5,275 nt of DNA, from assembly GCA_014323965.1 (NCBI GenBank), contig JACONB010000155.1, positions 1-5,275 on the forward strand, in the 5' to 3' direction. The DNA is from Prochloron sp. SP5CPC1 (GTDB lineage: Bacteria > Cyanobacteriota > Cyanobacteriia > Cyanobacteriales > Prochloraceae). Of this stretch, positions 1-5,275 are shown one piece after another (position 1 is the stretch's first letter; each line of letters starts with the position of its first letter). The position numbers were made by a program, and so were the translations under genes. The notes beneath the pieces are model-generated. The model made no database searches, was not told the DNA's origin, and was given only the letters and a program-made list of their open reading frames with translations.

Positions 1-159
1 CGCGAATATCCGCTCCACAACCTGCCATTACTTGCCCCAATGAATGTCGTTCTGCACTTAAAAAGCCGTCGGTTCTCAGGTGGCCGGGATTTCTCCGTAC
101 TAGGATGCTTCAACGCGCAGGCGTTTCCCCTTACTCACTATCTAAGTATAACGAATCAT

Positions 160-174
160 GCCGCACGGTGCGGC
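160..174. repeat. Perfect 7-bp inverted repeat, 1-nt centre
   Basis: GCCGCAC (160-166) and GTGCGGC (168-174) flank a single G. In RNA the innermost pairs would open to form a loop, leaving a stem of about five GC-rich pairs. It stands 15 nt before the 10-bp GC hairpin and belongs to the same hairpin cluster. Confidence 0.65.
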
Positions 175-188
175 GCGTCGTTTTTCCA

Positions 189-211
189 CCCCGCGCGCCC
201 CGCGCGCGGGG
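189..211. repeat. Perfect 10-bp GC hairpin with 3-nt loop
   Basis: CCCCGCGCGC (189-198) pairs with GCGCGCGGGG (202-211) across the loop CCC. The right half, 198-211, is itself a perfect 14-bp palindrome. It is the most stable hairpin visible in the window. No T run follows on either strand that would make it a standard terminator, so it is more likely a structural element of an RNA or of a transposon end. Confidence 0.75.
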
Positions 212-233
212 CTACCAAACTCCCGAACCTTTT

Positions 234-321
234 GGTGTCAACTATTACACCTCTCCTTACCTCTGCTCTTTCTCTAGGGAGAATGGACCAGCCAGCAGGC
301 TAGCTTCAACTATTTTAGCTA
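234..321. repeat. Two stem-loops presenting the same loop sequence
   Basis: GGTGT/ACACC (234-238/247-251) and TAGCT/AGCTA (301-305/317-321) are two different 5-bp stems. Both enclose the loop octamer CAACTATT (239-246 and 307-314), and the direct repeat extends one base left as TCAACTATT. The stems differ while the loop sequence is kept, which argues for selection on a loop or for a duplicated recognition element. The short stems mean that folding is not certain. Confidence 0.4.
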
Positions 322-375
322 AAGATTCCGCATCAGTGCGAACCAGTGAGGGATCTTTTAGATTCCCGTGTGGAT

Positions 376-397
376 AAAAATTATAACATAATATAAT
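376..397 (-). terminator. Weak candidate terminator of the trypsin-TPR gene
   Basis: On the minus strand, about 30 nt after the stop codon, ATTATA (397-392) and TATAAT (385-380) form a 6-bp inverted repeat with a 6-nt loop, followed by a run of T (379-376). The stem is only A-T pairs, so it would be a poor intrinsic terminator. The same bases also resemble an extended -10 element, so the assignment is tentative. Confidence 0.2.
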
Positions 398-424
398 ACC
401 AACCTATTACCCAAAACGCTATAA

Positions 425-2134
425 TTAATTGCCTAATTGCTCCAGCACAGCATTCCGATACTCTATGGCTGGTTCATAGTTTGGGTCAAGGTTGAGGGCT
501 TGGTCAAAGGAGTCTAGGGCTTCTTCATAGCGTTTCAGAGCGTAGAGAGTGGCTCCTCGATTGTGCCACCCATTCACATTGTCTGGATCTAGTTCTAAGG
601 ACCGATTTAAAGCAGCTAGGGATTCTGGATATTGTCCCGAGAGCAGGAACAGATAGCCTTGATTTTCCCAAGCAGGAGCATAGTTTGGGTTAATGGCGAT
701 CGCTCGTTCAAAATCTGTCTGGGCTAATTCATATTGTTTTAGATTCAAGCGAGCTAAACCTCGATTATTATACAATAAAGCCGACTTTGGTAATCCAAGA
801 TTTTTTCTGATTTCAATTCCTTGATTGAAAGATTCTATGGCACCGCGATATTGACCCAAAAAGAATCTCAATTCTCCTTGAGTTGTGAAGTCTGCGGGGT
901 TGTCCGGAGCAATTTCAATCGCCCGGTTTAGGGCAACGAGAGCAGTATCAAAACGTTTTAGTTCCAGTAATGCCTCTGCTCTGCAACGCCAAGCTTCATA
1001 GAAGTTTCGGTCAATTTTCGTAGCTTGATTGCAAGCTTCATCTGCTTCTGGATAGCGACCATTAAATCCCAAGACAAAACCTTTAGCAAACCAAGCTAAA
1101 TAGAATTTTTGGTTCAGCTCAATTGCTTGGTCGAAATCCTCCAACGCTTCCATTTCTCTTCCCAAGCGCCATAACTGGTTGCCCTTATCTAACCAGTACA
1201 GGGGGTTATTTTTGTCTTCAAGAGAAACCGGGGGACGCCAAGAATCTAGATCCACCGCAGAAATTGGTTTTGGAGCAGATGATTCTAGAGAATAATCTTC
1301 CTGGGGAGCTAGTTGTAAAAAGGTCTGAATGGGAATGCCCAAACTGAAACCAATCTTTACTCTCACAGGTTCGGACTCATTCCAACCTTGTCCAACAATC
1401 TCATTTAAATCTTCTGCTGAGACTTCTTTTCCATCAGCTCTACCATGAATGCCGATCAGTCTGCCATTACTATCTAAAATGGGACCACCACTCATACCTG
1501 GATGAGAAAGATTGGTATAAACTAGCTCGTAGCCTTCTTTGCGGATCTCTGGTTGAGAGATAGAAGTACCTACATTATCATAGAGGATACCGGGGTTAAA
1601 GACAAACTCTTTTTGTTCTTGTAGAGGCCATCCAGCTATAAAGATATAGGGTTCCTTTGCAATAGAAGAGTCAGATAAAGATTGATTGCGGTCTTTATAG
1701 AGTGGGTAATTGTAATTAGATAGGGTAGCGGCGACCGGTTGACAGTCGGGCTGAAAATCTTTGCCCTTCTTAGTATCTATTGGTGGTTTCTCTGTGCTAA
1801 ACTGGACTAGGACTAAATCGATATTTTCAGACCAACGTTTAATTTTCTCTTTGTTAATCCAGTAAACTGACCCGTCACAGGTGGTAACTTCTGCTTCTTC
1901 GCTGGTAGTAGCCATGACGTGATAAGCTGTGAGGACGTAGTAGGTACTACCTTCTTGACGAATAATTACTCCCGAACCTGGAGCAGCTTGTCCTTCAACT
2001 AACACGGTCATTTCTCTGGCTCTTTGTTTGATTTCATTGATGTTAAAAGCTGCTGCCTTGGCTGGAGAAATCAGAGTTGCAGCGCTTACAACAGCAAATC
2101 CAGCAATTAAAAAGGTCAAATTTATCTTTTTCAT
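425..2134 (-). CDS. Exported trypsin-like serine protease with C-terminal TPR repeats
   Basis: This 569-residue protein should be an endopeptidase acting outside the cytoplasmic membrane. Residues 1-27 form a signal peptide: MKK, a hydrophobic core, and an AKA cleavage site near residue 27. Residues 38-270 are a chymotrypsin-fold (Trypsin_2-like) domain with a complete triad: His72 in TAYHV, Asp106 in NIDLVLV and Ser215 in GMSGGPIL. Cys86 and Cys131 could form a disulfide in an oxidising compartment. A linker (about 280-310) leads to about seven TPR units (about 313-554), with typical ALxxFxxAIxLxP helices. These probably bind partner proteins or substrates. The fusion of protease and TPR is frequent in filamentous cyanobacteria. 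The ATG is chosen because it gives a clean signal peptide; no clear Shine-Dalgarno sequence precedes it. It is the last of three minus-strand genes, 121 bp after the M48 gene, and may be co-transcribed with it. The domain call is firm; the substrate is unknown. Confidence 0.93.
   Translation of the reverse strand: MKKINLTFLIAGFAVVSAATLISPAKAAAFNINEIKQRAREMTVLVEGQAAPGSGVIIRQEGSTYYVLTAYHVMATTSEEAEVTTCDGSVYWINKEKIKRWSENIDLVLVQFSTEKPPIDTKKGKDFQPDCQPVAATLSNYNYPLYKDRNQSLSDSSIAKEPYIFIAGWPLQEQKEFVFNPGILYDNVGTSISQPEIRKEGYELVYTNLSHPGMSGGPILDSNGRLIGIHGRADGKEVSAEDLNEIVGQGWNESEPVRVKIGFSLGIPIQTFLQLAPQEDYSLESSAPKPISAVDLDSWRPPVSLEDKNNPLYWLDKGNQLWRLGREMEALEDFDQAIELNQKFYLAWFAKGFVLGFNGRYPEADEACNQATKIDRNFYEAWRCRAEALLELKRFDTALVALNRAIEIAPDNPADFTTQGELRFFLGQYRGAIESFNQGIEIRKNLGLPKSALLYNNRGLARLNLKQYELAQTDFERAIAINPNYAPAWENQGYLFLLSGQYPESLAALNRSLELDPDNVNGWHNRGATLYALKRYEEALDSFDQALNLDPNYEPAIEYRNAVLEQLGN
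696..703. repeat. HIP1 octamer GCGATCGC
   Basis: A perfect copy of the highly iterated palindrome typical of many cyanobacterial genomes, located inside the TPR-coding part of the protease gene. It supports the cyanobacterial assignment. Confidence 0.7.
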
Positions 2135-2160
2135 AATAAAGAGGTAAAGGATTCAAGTAG

Positions 2161-2177
2161 GGTGGGCATTGCCCACC
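2161..2177. repeat. Perfect hairpin GGTGGGC-ATT-GCCCACC
   Basis: A 7-bp perfect inverted repeat with a 3-nt spacer, starting 27 bp before the start codon of the trypsin-TPR gene. From memory, sequences of the GTGGGCAATGCCCAC type are common dispersed repeats between genes in cyanobacteria, so this is probably a repeat copy. If transcribed it would sit in the leader of the protease mRNA. Confidence 0.6.
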
Positions 2178-2203
2178 GTCTGTAGTGCTTCTAGACTAAA
2201 ATT

Positions 2204-2220
2204 GTGGATCCCCGATCCAC
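2204..2220. repeat. Perfect hairpin GTGGATC-CCC-GATCCAC; possible weak terminator of the M48 gene
   Basis: A 7-bp perfect inverted repeat with a 3-nt loop, the same geometry as the hairpin at 2161-2177. Read on the minus strand it lies 36 bp after the M48 stop codon and is followed by AATTTTA, so it could act as a weak or partial terminator. With its neighbour it may instead form one small dispersed repeat unit spanning about 2158-2224. Confidence 0.45.
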
Positions 2221-2255
2221 CCATGGTAAAATATATCCACCAATTGGTAACTGTT

Positions 2256-3710
2256 TCAAGTTCCTGCGTTGGCTCGATATGCTTCTACTCCTTCATAAGC
2301 ATAACGATTATAACCGCTGTTTTGAATCAATTCTTCCAAATAGCGAACTCGTTCTGCTGGGGCTGGGTGAGATGAATTCCAAGGGATAGTGGAACTGGAA
2401 TTTTGCTGTTTCAAGATACCCATGACGCTGTGTAAGCCATCAGCAGAATAGCCAGCAGTAGCCAGTACCCTAGTTCCCAATATGTCAGACTGAGTTTCTA
2501 GTTCCCGACTGTACTCAAAGCTAGTGTATTCTGTGAGAATGTTAGCAAAAGGAATAAGCTTAAAACCGCTCAGAGCAGCATTGGTAGCTAATTCCTGGAA
2601 GCCGTGGGAGAGAACGGAGTGGGCGATTTCATGACCCAGTAAACCAGCTAATTCTGCTTCTGAACCCATTAATTTGAGCATACCAGAATTGATGAAAATC
2701 TTGCCGCCGGGATAAGCAAAGGCGTTGAGACTCGGTTCATCAATGACGTTGAACTCGTATTCAAATTCATCTCGTCCCATTAATTTAGCTACTTTCTGTC
2801 CCACTTCATTGACGTATTGCTGCACTTTGGAGTTGTCTAGCAGGGTGACTTGTTGTTTTTCCTGTTCGGCGAAGATTTCTCCTGCTTTCACTTCTCCTTG
2901 TAACAGGATCTCAATTAATTGAACATTACCTTCATCTCCGAACAATTCGGACTGGATCGCCACACCAAGACCCAAACCAATCAATTCTTGACGGATATAT
3001 TTGTCGTACTGTTGTTGATTCTCATCGGCAAGGCGGCGATATTTGGTGGCTTCGGGGCGATCGGGATAGGAGAAGGTGAATTGACGAGCGGCGATTGCTG
3101 CTTCCAGCCAGCGTTTTTCTTCCCCGAGCAACTCGATTTTGGCGTCTAGGAGTTCTGTTTGGTCTGGGTAAAGGGTGATTACTCGATCTAAAGCGGCTAA
3201 TGCTTCTTCGTTGCGCTCGTACTTTTTCAGAGTTTGCACATAGAGTAGATGTCCGGGGATATAGTCGGGATAGTTCTCTGTTAGTAATTTGAGGGAAACC
3301 AGGGTTTTGCTTTCCAATTCTTGCTCTATACCCCGCCGAGCATTGCGCAAATAAACTCTCCCAGCGGGAGGGAGGTTGTCATCGTCTGCTAAGGGAGGTG
3401 GTGGGGGTTCTGCGGGAGGAAAGTCTGGTTTGACTTGACGCTGAAGGGTAGCTGCCATTTGCAGGTTCCCCTGTTTGTAGAACTGATCTGCTTGCAGCAA
3501 TTTTTGGTAGCGGTTATTGTCAAAGTTGCCGAATGTTTGCGCTATTTCTGTAGTAGCTGCATTTTCACCCACCCCTCTGTTTCCCGGATGTCCGGGCATG
3601 GGGGTGAGTGGGGGTACTTTTGACTGTACTATGGGGGTTAAGGTAATTACCAGCAAAAAGCTGAGTAAAAATGCTGTTAAGGTTTTCCGCGAATAACGGT
3701 TTAGTTTCAT
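2256..3710 (-). CDS. Exported M48-family zinc metallopeptidase with TPR-like domain
   Basis: This 484-residue protein is predicted to be a zinc endopeptidase of the envelope. Residues 1-30 are a signal peptide or membrane anchor: a basic start, a long hydrophobic core, and possible cleavage after VQS; no lipobox cysteine is present. A proline-rich linker (95-107, with five consecutive prolines) precedes TPR-like helices at about 135-230. The M48 catalytic domain covers about 290-465. HEIAH at 360-364 gives two zinc-binding histidines and the catalytic Glu361, and Glu405 in SRELETQSD is the expected third ligand. NAFAYPGGKIFINSGML (329-345) and SSHPAPAERVRYLE (446-459) are also typical of the family. 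The architecture recalls BepA/LoiP-like envelope peptidases. A Shine-Dalgarno sequence, GGAGAG (3723-3718), lies 7 nt before the ATG and supports this start. The gene has its own 172-bp upstream spacer, which holds candidate promoters and the twin dyads. Confidence 0.94.
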   Translation of the reverse strand: MKLNRYSRKTLTAFLLSFLLVITLTPIVQSKVPPLTPMPGHPGNRGVGENAATTEIAQTFGNFDNNRYQKLLQADQFYKQGNLQMAATLQRQVKPDFPPAEPPPPPLADDDNLPPAGRVYLRNARRGIEQELESKTLVSLKLLTENYPDYIPGHLLYVQTLKKYERNEEALAALDRVITLYPDQTELLDAKIELLGEEKRWLEAAIAARQFTFSYPDRPEATKYRRLADENQQQYDKYIRQELIGLGLGVAIQSELFGDEGNVQLIEILLQGEVKAGEIFAEQEKQQVTLLDNSKVQQYVNEVGQKVAKLMGRDEFEYEFNVIDEPSLNAFAYPGGKIFINSGMLKLMGSEAELAGLLGHEIAHSVLSHGFQELATNAALSGFKLIPFANILTEYTSFEYSRELETQSDILGTRVLATAGYSADGLHSVMGILKQQNSSSTIPWNSSHPAPAERVRYLEELIQNSGYNRYAYEGVEAYRANAGT

Positions 3711-3717
3711 GTTTTAT

Positions 3718-3723
3718 CTCTCC
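3718..3723 (-). promoter_or_regulatory. Ribosome binding site of the M48 peptidase gene
   Basis: GGAGAG on the minus strand, 7 nt before the ATG at 3710. It is the only clear Shine-Dalgarno sequence before a start codon in this window and fixes the start of the M48 gene. Confidence 0.7.
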
Positions 3724-3724
3724 A

Positions 3725-3753
3725 ACTATAGCACGTACCATGACTGTTGTCCA
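3725..3753 (-). promoter_or_regulatory. Candidate sigma-70-type promoter close to the M48 start
   Basis: On the minus strand, TGGACA (3753-3748) and TATAGT (3730-3725) are separated by exactly 17 nt, and TG precedes the -10 by one base (extended -10). The match is good, but the transcript would begin at or after the Shine-Dalgarno sequence, leaving almost no leader. It may be a leaderless start or a chance match. The 12-mer shared with the kinase gene lies mainly in its spacer. Confidence 0.35.
3730..3741. repeat. 12-mer AGCACGTACCAT, copy 1, upstream of the M48 gene
   Basis: An exact 12-base match to 5253-5264. On the minus strand it reads ATGGTACGTGCT and ends 19 nt before the M48 start codon, inside a candidate promoter. 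It may be a shared regulatory site or a fragment of a dispersed repeat. Confidence 0.45.
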
Positions 3754-3754
3754 G

Positions 3755-3784
3755 TTATTAGTTAATAGTTTAACTTATGCTCAA
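3755..3784 (-). promoter_or_regulatory. Alternative promoter for the M48 gene, with a dyad in its spacer
   Basis: On the minus strand, TTGAGC (3784-3779) and TAATAA (3760-3755) are separated by 18 nt. Transcription would start near 3748 and leave a leader of about 38 nt that includes the GGAGAG site, which fits better than the nearer candidate. The proximal AGTTAA-N4-TTAACT dyad (3760-3775) fills most of the spacer, a classic repressor position. Confidence 0.35.
3760..3775. promoter_or_regulatory. Proximal dyad AGTTAA-TAGT-TTAACT (operator candidate)
   Basis: A perfect 6-bp inverted repeat with a 4-nt spacer, within a candidate promoter of the M48 gene. The same half-sites with the same spacing recur at 3835-3850. 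The regulator is unknown, and the AT-rich half-sites make a chance origin possible. Confidence 0.4.
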
Positions 3785-3834
3785 TTTGCTTATTTAATAT
3801 GGATTTCAGTAAATATCTATATTTGTTGTATACT

Positions 3835-3850
3835 AGTTAAATCTTTAACT
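3835..3850. promoter_or_regulatory. Distal dyad AGTTAA-ATCT-TTAACT (operator candidate)
   Basis: It has the same half-sites and the same 4-nt spacing as the dyad at 3760-3775. Here the symmetry extends to 8 bp per arm (3834-3841 with 3844-3851). The centre-to-centre distance to the proximal copy is 75 bp, close to seven helical turns, which would place both on nearly the same DNA face. It lies 32 bp after the kinase stop codon and is not followed by a T run, so it does not look like a terminator. Confidence 0.4.
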
Positions 3851-3882
3851 ATGCCAGCGCGAACTACAAAATTGTTAATAAT

Positions 3883-5250
3883 TTACCACAATGGTTGAGG
3901 CTGTGAGGGTTTGGACTCTGACTGACATTCAGGTGGATATGGACCCCAAAGGGGACATATTGGTTGACTTGCTGGCTTTGGTTTTTGTTCCTGTCTCTTT
4001 CTTTCCTGTTCTTCTTGGCGTCGTTGTAAACTAGCTTTAATTTCCTCCTGCACAGTTTGATACTCTTGTGACTTTTGTCTTGCTTGAGGGTGTATTTTGC
4101 TCCTGGGTGGAATATGATTTAATTGGGCTTGCGCCGTCTTAAGAATATCCCAACTAGTATCCAATTCTACCACACTCATAGCTTCTGGAGACTTATCTAA
4201 AATAGAGTTCCCCATTTCCACTGCATCAGCATATTGTTTCTCCCACCCAGCACAGTTGGTGAGAATAGTGCATAGAGGAGTAATATAGGGAGAACTAAGG
4301 GTGAGAATAATACCACCGAGAAAGAGAACTGCTCCCCCTAGGGCGATTCTTAATAAAGAATTTGGCGATCCTTTTGGTTGAATGGTTGTTGGTGTGTTGG
4401 TATAAGTAGGAGCAGGACTTATCTTGGTCCGTAAGAAGTGACCATTAAGAGCTGTTAATACTTCCTCAGCAGACTGGTAGCGATTTTTGGGAGTATCTGC
4501 TAACATTTTGGTGAGAATACTAGCTAATTTAGGGTCAATTTGGATATACTTCTCCCACTGCCATTCCATGGTATAGCTATTGAAGAGTTCCTCCGGTTCT
4601 CGTCCGCTCAAAAGTACCAATGCTGTCACTGCTAAGGCATAGAGATCGCTATTGGGATAGCATTGTCCCATACGCAGTTGTTCTGGAGGGGAGTAACCTG
4701 TTTTACCCACTAAGGTTCCCGGTTGCATTTGGCTACTATAGGTTTGGGTGACCAACTGCTTGACCACGCCAAAATCAATGAGCATTGGCTTGCCTCCATG
4801 AGTTGGTAACATGATATTATCAGGGGAAATATCTCGGTGGATGATGTTTCTGCTGTGAATATAGCTCAGAACAGGGAGCAAGTCTTGGAACAATTGAATT
4901 AATTCTGTCTCCCCCAAGAGACGACCTTCTTGGACTAAGTGCAAATGGGTATTTCCCTCTATATAGTCTTGTACTAAGAAGAGGCGATCGCACTTCTGGA
5001 TAATTGCTTGGAACTTGGGAATTTGAGGATGATTTAGTTGATATAGTACTTTACACTCTTGCTGAAATAGTGATAAAATCTTGGGTTGGTGGGTTTGTTA
5101 GCCGTCGATTAATTCTTTTAAGACACACAATTCATCAAAACGCCCCGTATCCATAGCCAGATAGGTTCGCCCGCAGCCACCTTCTCCTAATAGTCGTTGG
5201 ATTCGGTAGCGGTTGTGGATTAGAGTCTGTGGGGGTAAGGTTGTGGACAT
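3883..5250 (-). pseudogene. Membrane-anchored Hanks-type Ser/Thr protein kinase, broken by a nonsense codon
   Basis: The ATG at 5250 opens a 455-codon frame with one internal stop, TAA at 5100-5098 (codon 51). Before the stop are the glycine loop, LGEGGCGRTY (21-30), and the ATP lysine, Lys45 in CVLKEL. After it, in the same frame, come Glu65 (alpha-C), NHPQIPKF (73-80), HRDISPDN with catalytic Asp140, the DFG aspartate Asp159, and SPPE (187-190). One membrane helix (about 299-321) leads to an extracytoplasmic tail with four cysteines (327, 333, 432, 442), a charged helical stretch and a proline-rich end. The product would be a cytoplasmic kinase domain tethered to an outer sensor or effector domain. 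A change from CAA (Gln) would create the stop. The first possible restart, TTG at 4944, lacks the ATP-binding lobe. The gene may be dead, read through, or affected by a sequencing error. Confidence 0.85.
4984..4991. repeat. HIP1 octamer GCGATCGC
   Basis: The second perfect HIP1 palindrome of the window, inside the N-lobe coding part of the kinase (codons for CDR). Confidence 0.7.
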
Positions 5251-5252
5251 AG

Positions 5253-5264
5253 AGCACGTACCAT
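5253..5264. repeat. 12-mer AGCACGTACCAT, copy 2, upstream of the kinase gene
   Basis: The second copy of the 12-mer ends 2 nt before the kinase ATG. Read on the minus strand it begins with an ATG that opens a 14-codon frame (MVRALCPQPYPHRL) overlapping the kinase start in another frame. No Shine-Dalgarno sequence is visible for either start. Confidence 0.45.
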
Positions 5265-5275
5265 CAAAATGGCGG

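Larger units (their letters stand above)
1..377. other. G+C-rich, hairpin-dense non-coding region; possible structured RNA or mobile-element end
   Basis: No gene is supported here. Several frames stay open by chance of composition, but none gives a recognisable protein. The DNA is visibly richer in G+C than the other intergenic spacers and holds a row of short perfect inverted repeats: 112-116/121-125, 160-166/168-174, 189-198/202-211, 214-219/231-236, 234-238/247-251, 270-274/279-283 and 301-305/317-321, plus a bulged one at 350-367. This density resembles a structured RNA, for instance the guide-RNA part of an IS200/IS605 (TnpB) or IscB element, or the end of another transposon. No TnpB zinc finger, IscB start or group II intron domain V was found, so the family is not assigned. 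The change to AT-rich sequence near 377 is a plausible right boundary; the left boundary lies outside the window. Confidence 0.4.

Noticed and set aside
1..180. C-terminus of a TnpB or start of an IscB protein
   Set aside because: No CxxC zinc-finger pair with a DRDxNAA motif, and no IscB-type N-terminal motif, appears in any frame on either strand.
350..367. GGGATC/GATTCCC hairpin as an intrinsic terminator
   Set aside because: The stem is bulged, and no T run follows it on either strand.
3..377. Long open frame on the plus strand in the left island (ATG at 105, 90 codons) and another in a different frame (40-303)
   Set aside because: Both frames are open over the same G+C-rich, hairpin-dense DNA. 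The translations are rich in Arg/Pro/Ser with no domain, no Shine-Dalgarno sequence, and the two frames conflict with each other.
257..405. Minus-strand open stretch with a protein-like C-terminal part ending at a TAA at 259-257
   Set aside because: It has no ATG, GTG or TTG start in a useful position and no recognisable family, and it overlaps the hairpin cluster.
3869..3884. AAATT-GTTAAT-AATTT dyad at the kinase stop codon as a terminator
   Set aside because: It has only five A-T pairs, overlaps the stop codon and is not followed by a T run in the direction of transcription.
4930..4960. Internal translation start TTG at 4944 preceded by SD-like GAGGGA
   Set aside because: The purine run encodes part of the conserved YIEGN stretch of the kinase, so it is explained by coding. 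The product would lack the glycine loop and Lys45.
1..5275. CRISPR array, tRNA or rRNA genes
   Set aside because: No regularly spaced direct repeats, cloverleaf or rRNA-like conserved sequence was seen on either strand.

Overview
The window most likely comes from a filamentous-type cyanobacterium. The evidence is the protein architecture (a Hanks-type Ser/Thr kinase of the cyanobacterial LGxGGxGRTYLA type, a TPR-linked M48 peptidase and a trypsin-TPR fusion), two perfect HIP1 octamers (GCGATCGC), and AT-rich intergenic DNA. No genus can be fixed from the sequence alone.

All three protein genes lie on the minus strand, so the biological order runs from right to left. First (5250 to 3883) is a membrane-anchored Ser/Thr kinase. 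Its reading frame is intact from start to end except for one in-frame TAA at codon 51, between the ATP-binding lysine and the alpha-C glutamate, so it is annotated as a probable pseudogene. A 172-bp AT-rich spacer follows. It carries candidate promoters and two copies of the same dyad, AGTTAA-N4-TTAACT, 75 bp apart. Next (3710 to 2256) is an exported M48-family zinc metallopeptidase with TPR-like helices and a proline-rich linker. A 121-bp spacer with two perfect 7-bp hairpins separates it from the last gene (2134 to 425), an exported trypsin-like serine protease fused to about seven TPR repeats.

The left end (1 to about 377) holds no gene I can support. It is much richer in G+C than the intergenic DNA elsewhere in the window and contains a row of hairpins, including a perfect 10-bp GC stem. 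It looks like a structured RNA or the end of a mobile element whose body lies outside the window; the family was not recognised.

Taken together, the locus pairs an envelope-spanning signalling kinase with two exported proteases that both carry protein-interaction repeats, which suggests cell-envelope protein quality control or processing. That functional link is inference from position. The most unusual signals are the isolated nonsense codon in the kinase, the twin dyads before the M48 gene, a 12-mer shared just upstream of both the kinase and M48 start codons, and the hairpin-rich left end.
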